Below, piece after piece: positions 4,721-6,869 of a DNA stretch of 6,869 nt. Both the position numbers and the translations under genes were made by a program. Numbering within the stretch: the stretch's first letter is position 1; each line of letters begins with the position of its first letter. The notes beneath the pieces are model-generated. The model was given only the letters and a program-made list of their open reading frames with translations. It was not told the DNA's origin and searched no databases. The DNA is from an uncultured Rickettsiales bacterium. GTDB lineage: Bacteria; Pseudomonadota; Alphaproteobacteria; Rickettsiales; UBA1997. The stretch lies in assembly GCA_937927795.1 (NCBI GenBank), contig CALBSF010000061.1:1-6869 (forward strand), in the 5' to 3' direction.

Positions 4721-6580
4721 TTATTGACAAGCTAAACATTCTTCATATTTATCCTTAGCCTCAACTGGCTCTAGAGCAGTTTCAACTTTAAATAATTCAT
4801 CTTTTTCACCTTTTCTTGAAACTTTATCGGCTCTTTGAACTGAAGTTGAGCGGCAATAATAAAGGCTTTTTAAGCCTTTACTCCAAGCTCTAAAATGAAT
4901 TTCGTGTAGATCTTTTTTCGATACATTTCCTGGTAAAAATATATTTAAACTTTGCGCTTGGCAAATATATTCTTGTCTTTCGGCAGATAAATCAATGATC
5001 CATCTTTGATCAATTTCTTGAGCGGTTTTGAAAACTAATTTTTCATGTTCATCCAAAAAATCTAAATGTTGAACCGAGCCTTCGCTAATTGTAATTGAAG
5101 ACCAAATATCTTCGCTATTTTTTCCTTTTGATTCTAATAATTTTACTAAATTTTTATTTCTTACACTAAATGATCCGGTAAGAGTTTTTTGAGTAAAAGC
5201 ATTAGCAGCAAATGGTTCAATTCCTGGTGAGGAATTGCCAGCAATAATTGAAATTGAAGCGGTTGGAGCAATTGCAAGTTTGTTAGAAAATCTTTCTTCC
5301 ACGCCAACTTCTTTAGCATCAGGGCAAGCGCCCCTTTCTTTAGCTAAAGTTTTTGAGGCTTTATCAACTTCTTGTTTGATATATTGGAAAATCTTTTTAT
5401 TCCAAACCTTACTCATTGCTGACTCAATTGGCACATTTTTGCTTTGTAAAAATGAGTGAAAACCCATAACTCCAAGCCCAACGCTTCTTTCGCGCATTGC
5501 AGAATATTTTGCTTTTGACATAGTGTCTGGAGCCTTGTCAATAAAGTCTTGAAGAACATTATCTAAAAAGCGCATTACATCTTCAATCATTTGTGGATTA
5601 TCTTTCCATTCATCATAATATTCTAAATTTAAAGATGATAAACAGCAAACCGCAGTGCGGTCTTTTCCTAAGTGATCGATGCCGGTGGTAAGGGTAATTT
5701 CACTGCATAAATTTGAAGTTTTTACTTTTAAATTTAATTTTTTGTGATGCTCAGGAATTGATCTATTTACAGCATCAATAAATAAAATATAAGGCTCACC
5801 CGTTTCAACTCGAGTAGTTAAAAGCTTAACCCACAAGGCTCTAGCTTTCACAACTTCAATTACTTGATTGCTATGTGGGCTTTTTAATTCAAAATCACCA
5901 TCTTTTTCAACTGCTTTCATAAATTCATCAGTTACTAAAACGCCGTGATGTAAATTAAGTGAACGACGATTTGGATCGCCGCCAGTAGGGCGCCTGATAT
6001 CAATAAATTCTTCAATTTCTGGATGATGAATTGGTAAATAAACTGCTGCAGAGCCGCGTCTTAAGCTTCCTTGTGATATTGCTAAAGTTTGTGAGTCCAT
6101 AACTTTAATGAATGGAACGATTCCAGAAGTTTTGCCATTTCCTCTAACTGTCTCACCAATTGAGCGCAAATTTCCCCAGTAACTTCCAATTCCGCCGCCG
6201 CGTGAGGCAAGCCAAACATTCTCATTCCACAATTCAACAATTCCATTTAAAGAATCAGATACTTCATTTAAAAAACAAGAAATTGGCAGACCCCTATCAG
6301 TGCCGCCATTACTTAAAATTGGAGTTGCAGGCATGAACCATAAATTGGCGATGTAATGATAAAGACGATTGGCATGCTCTTGATTGTCGGCGTAGTAAGA
6401 GGCAACGCGAGCGAATAAATCTTGATAAGATTCTTCTGGCATCAAATAACGATCTTTTAAAACCGCTTTACCAAAATTACTTAATCGATCATCTTTTTTA
6501 TTATCAACGGTAATATTGAATTTGGTTTTCAAGTTATTTGCTTGACTTGGTTTAAATGTTTTAATTGATTTTCTAGACAT
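4721..6580 (-). CDS. nrdA: Ribonucleoside-diphosphate reductase class Ia, alpha (large) subunit
   Basis: Catalytic subunit that reduces ribonucleoside diphosphates to deoxyribonucleotides, working with a separate radical-carrying NrdB. Active-site elements are visible: Cys102 in LPISCFLN (redox), NLCSE at 290-294 with the thiyl-radical Cys292, Asn290 and Glu294, the second redox cysteine in AVCCLSSLNL (Cys312 or Cys313), and the radical-transfer pair Tyr574-Tyr575 (SLYYCRS). The C-terminal shuttle pair is CLAC (Cys615, Cys618), the last residues but one. At 619 residues it lacks the N-terminal ATP-cone of about 90 residues that E. coli NrdA uses for overall activity control; this short form is usual in alphaproteobacteria. 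The ATG is the first start after an in-frame stop 7-9 bases upstream, and there is no Shine-Dalgarno sequence. nrdB is not next to it: a hairpin and an independent tRNA promoter follow. Expression is probably under NrdR, given the box about 115 bases upstream. Confidence 0.96.
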   Translation of the reverse strand: MSRKSIKTFKPSQANNLKTKFNITVDNKKDDRLSNFGKAVLKDRYLMPEESYQDLFARVASYYADNQEHANRLYHYIANLWFMPATPILSNGGTDRGLPISCFLNEVSDSLNGIVELWNENVWLASRGGGIGSYWGNLRSIGETVRGNGKTSGIVPFIKVMDSQTLAISQGSLRRGSAAVYLPIHHPEIEEFIDIRRPTGGDPNRRSLNLHHGVLVTDEFMKAVEKDGDFELKSPHSNQVIEVVKARALWVKLLTTRVETGEPYILFIDAVNRSIPEHHKKLNLKVKTSNLCSEITLTTGIDHLGKDRTAVCCLSSLNLEYYDEWKDNPQMIEDVMRFLDNVLQDFIDKAPDTMSKAKYSAMRERSVGLGVMGFHSFLQSKNVPIESAMSKVWNKKIFQYIKQEVDKASKTLAKERGACPDAKEVGVEERFSNKLAIAPTASISIIAGNSSPGIEPFAANAFTQKTLTGSFSVRNKNLVKLLESKGKNSEDIWSSITISEGSVQHLDFLDEHEKLVFKTAQEIDQRWIIDLSAERQEYICQAQSLNIFLPGNVSKKDLHEIHFRAWSKGLKSLYYCRSTSVQRADKVSRKGEKDELFKVETALEPVEAKDKYEECLACQ

Positions 6581-6666
6581 ATTTTTTTAAGAAATTTTTG
6601 ACACAACTAATCTTTTAATGAAAAAATATTAACACAAATAATTGCCTTTATAATATTTGTCATTAA

Positions 6667-6682
6667 CTACATTTAGTAGTGA
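6667..6682. promoter_or_regulatory. Possible second, degenerate NrdR box
   Basis: On the minus strand this reads TCACTACTAAATGTAG, which keeps the CACTA half of the NrdR consensus but only about 9 of 16 positions overall. It overlaps a separate dyad (ACTAC and GTAGT around a 5-base centre, 6666-6680). Centre-to-centre distance to the perfect box is 30 bases, close to the 31-32 usual for paired NrdR boxes on one DNA face. Weak on its own. Confidence 0.3.
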
Positions 6683-6696
6683 TTCATTTTAAAATG

Positions 6697-6712
6697 ACAC
6701 TATATATTGTGT
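6697..6712 (-). promoter_or_regulatory. NrdR box upstream of nrdA
   Basis: On the minus strand the sequence is ACACAATATATAGTGT, which fits the known NrdR consensus ACACWATATATWGTGT at all 16 positions. NrdR is the ATP/dATP-sensing zinc-finger and ATP-cone repressor of ribonucleotide reductase operons. The box lies about 115 bases upstream of the nrdA ATG, in the spacer shared with the divergent partial gene. A possible -10 element (TATTAT at 6655-6650, or TATAAA at 6652-6647, minus strand) lies between the box and nrdA, but I see no convincing -35. As NrdA here has no ATP-cone, this box may be the main visible nucleotide-sensing control of the gene. Confidence 0.8.
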
Positions 6713-6787
6713 TGGTAATTTTTAATGTAGAAAAAAATAAATGTCTAGTTAAGAATTTAATTTTATTTTTAAAAGAGGGGTAAAGGC

Positions 6788-6869
6788 TTGATTTACCTAG
6801 CTTTATCGATTAGTTTTTTTGCTCTAATTATTTTAATAATTCCAGTTGCTTTATTAAAAATTTCTTCCA
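6788..6869 (+). CDS. Partial CDS, N-terminus of a membrane-anchored protein of unknown function
   Basis: An open frame starts at TTG (6788-6790) and runs off the window. It is preceded by a good Shine-Dalgarno-like AGAGGGG (6774-6780), 7 bases upstream, and by an in-frame stop at 6770-6772. That leaves little choice of start, and no ATG occurs in this frame. The 27 visible residues begin MIYLALSISFFALIIL and continue with hydrophobic residues, consistent with an uncleaved signal anchor or first transmembrane helix. It is divergent from nrdA. The family cannot be recognised from this fragment. The frame is short, so it could be spurious, but the SD spacing and strong hydrophobicity support it. 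Confidence 0.5.
   Translation, partial: MIYLALSISFFALIILIIPVALLKISS

Noticed and set aside
5235..5459. Plus-strand open frame opposite nrdA
   Set aside because: Antisense to conserved reductase sequence, with no coding signal of its own.

Overview
The window looks like core chromosome from an AT-rich alphaproteobacterium, probably a reduced-genome or host-associated lineage such as a Rickettsiales or Holosporales relative. This rests on the strong A/T bias in third codon positions, the small class Ia ribonucleotide reductase alpha subunit of alphaproteobacterial type without an ATP-cone, the style of the GluRS, and the many short palindromic elements between and inside genes. The lineage is inferred, not proven. 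A complete glutamine-dependent NAD synthetase argues against Rickettsia proper, which is generally thought to take NAD from its host.

Layout, right to left, because almost everything is on the minus strand. At the right edge a plus-strand gene for a membrane-anchored protein begins (6788 onward, cut by the window end). It is divergent from nrdA (6580 to 4721), and the space between them holds a consensus-perfect NrdR box. A 13-bp-arm hairpin follows the nrdA stop. A good sigma70-type promoter then drives tRNA-Arg(CCU) (4621 to 4547), dusB (4533 to 3562), nadE (3574 to 1880) and a small LITAF-like zinc-ribbon protein (1883 to 1632). The three protein genes overlap by 13 and 4 bases and look translationally coupled. 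A 208-base gap with three copies of a short interspersed repeat follows, then gltX (1423 to 107), then a GC-rich palindromic repeat near the left edge.

The genes are housekeeping: dNTP supply (nrdA), tRNA and its modification (tRNA-Arg, dusB), NAD synthesis (nadE) and Glu-tRNA synthesis (gltX). No defence system, phage, transposase or CRISPR array is visible.

The unusual part is the repeat content. At least four, perhaps five, unrelated palindromic families lie in under 7 kb. Two sit in frame inside nadE: one in the linker between its two domains, and one in a loop of the synthetase domain. The second is self-complementary at codon level and encodes the same eight residues on both strands. 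This resembles the in-ORF palindromic elements known from Rickettsia.
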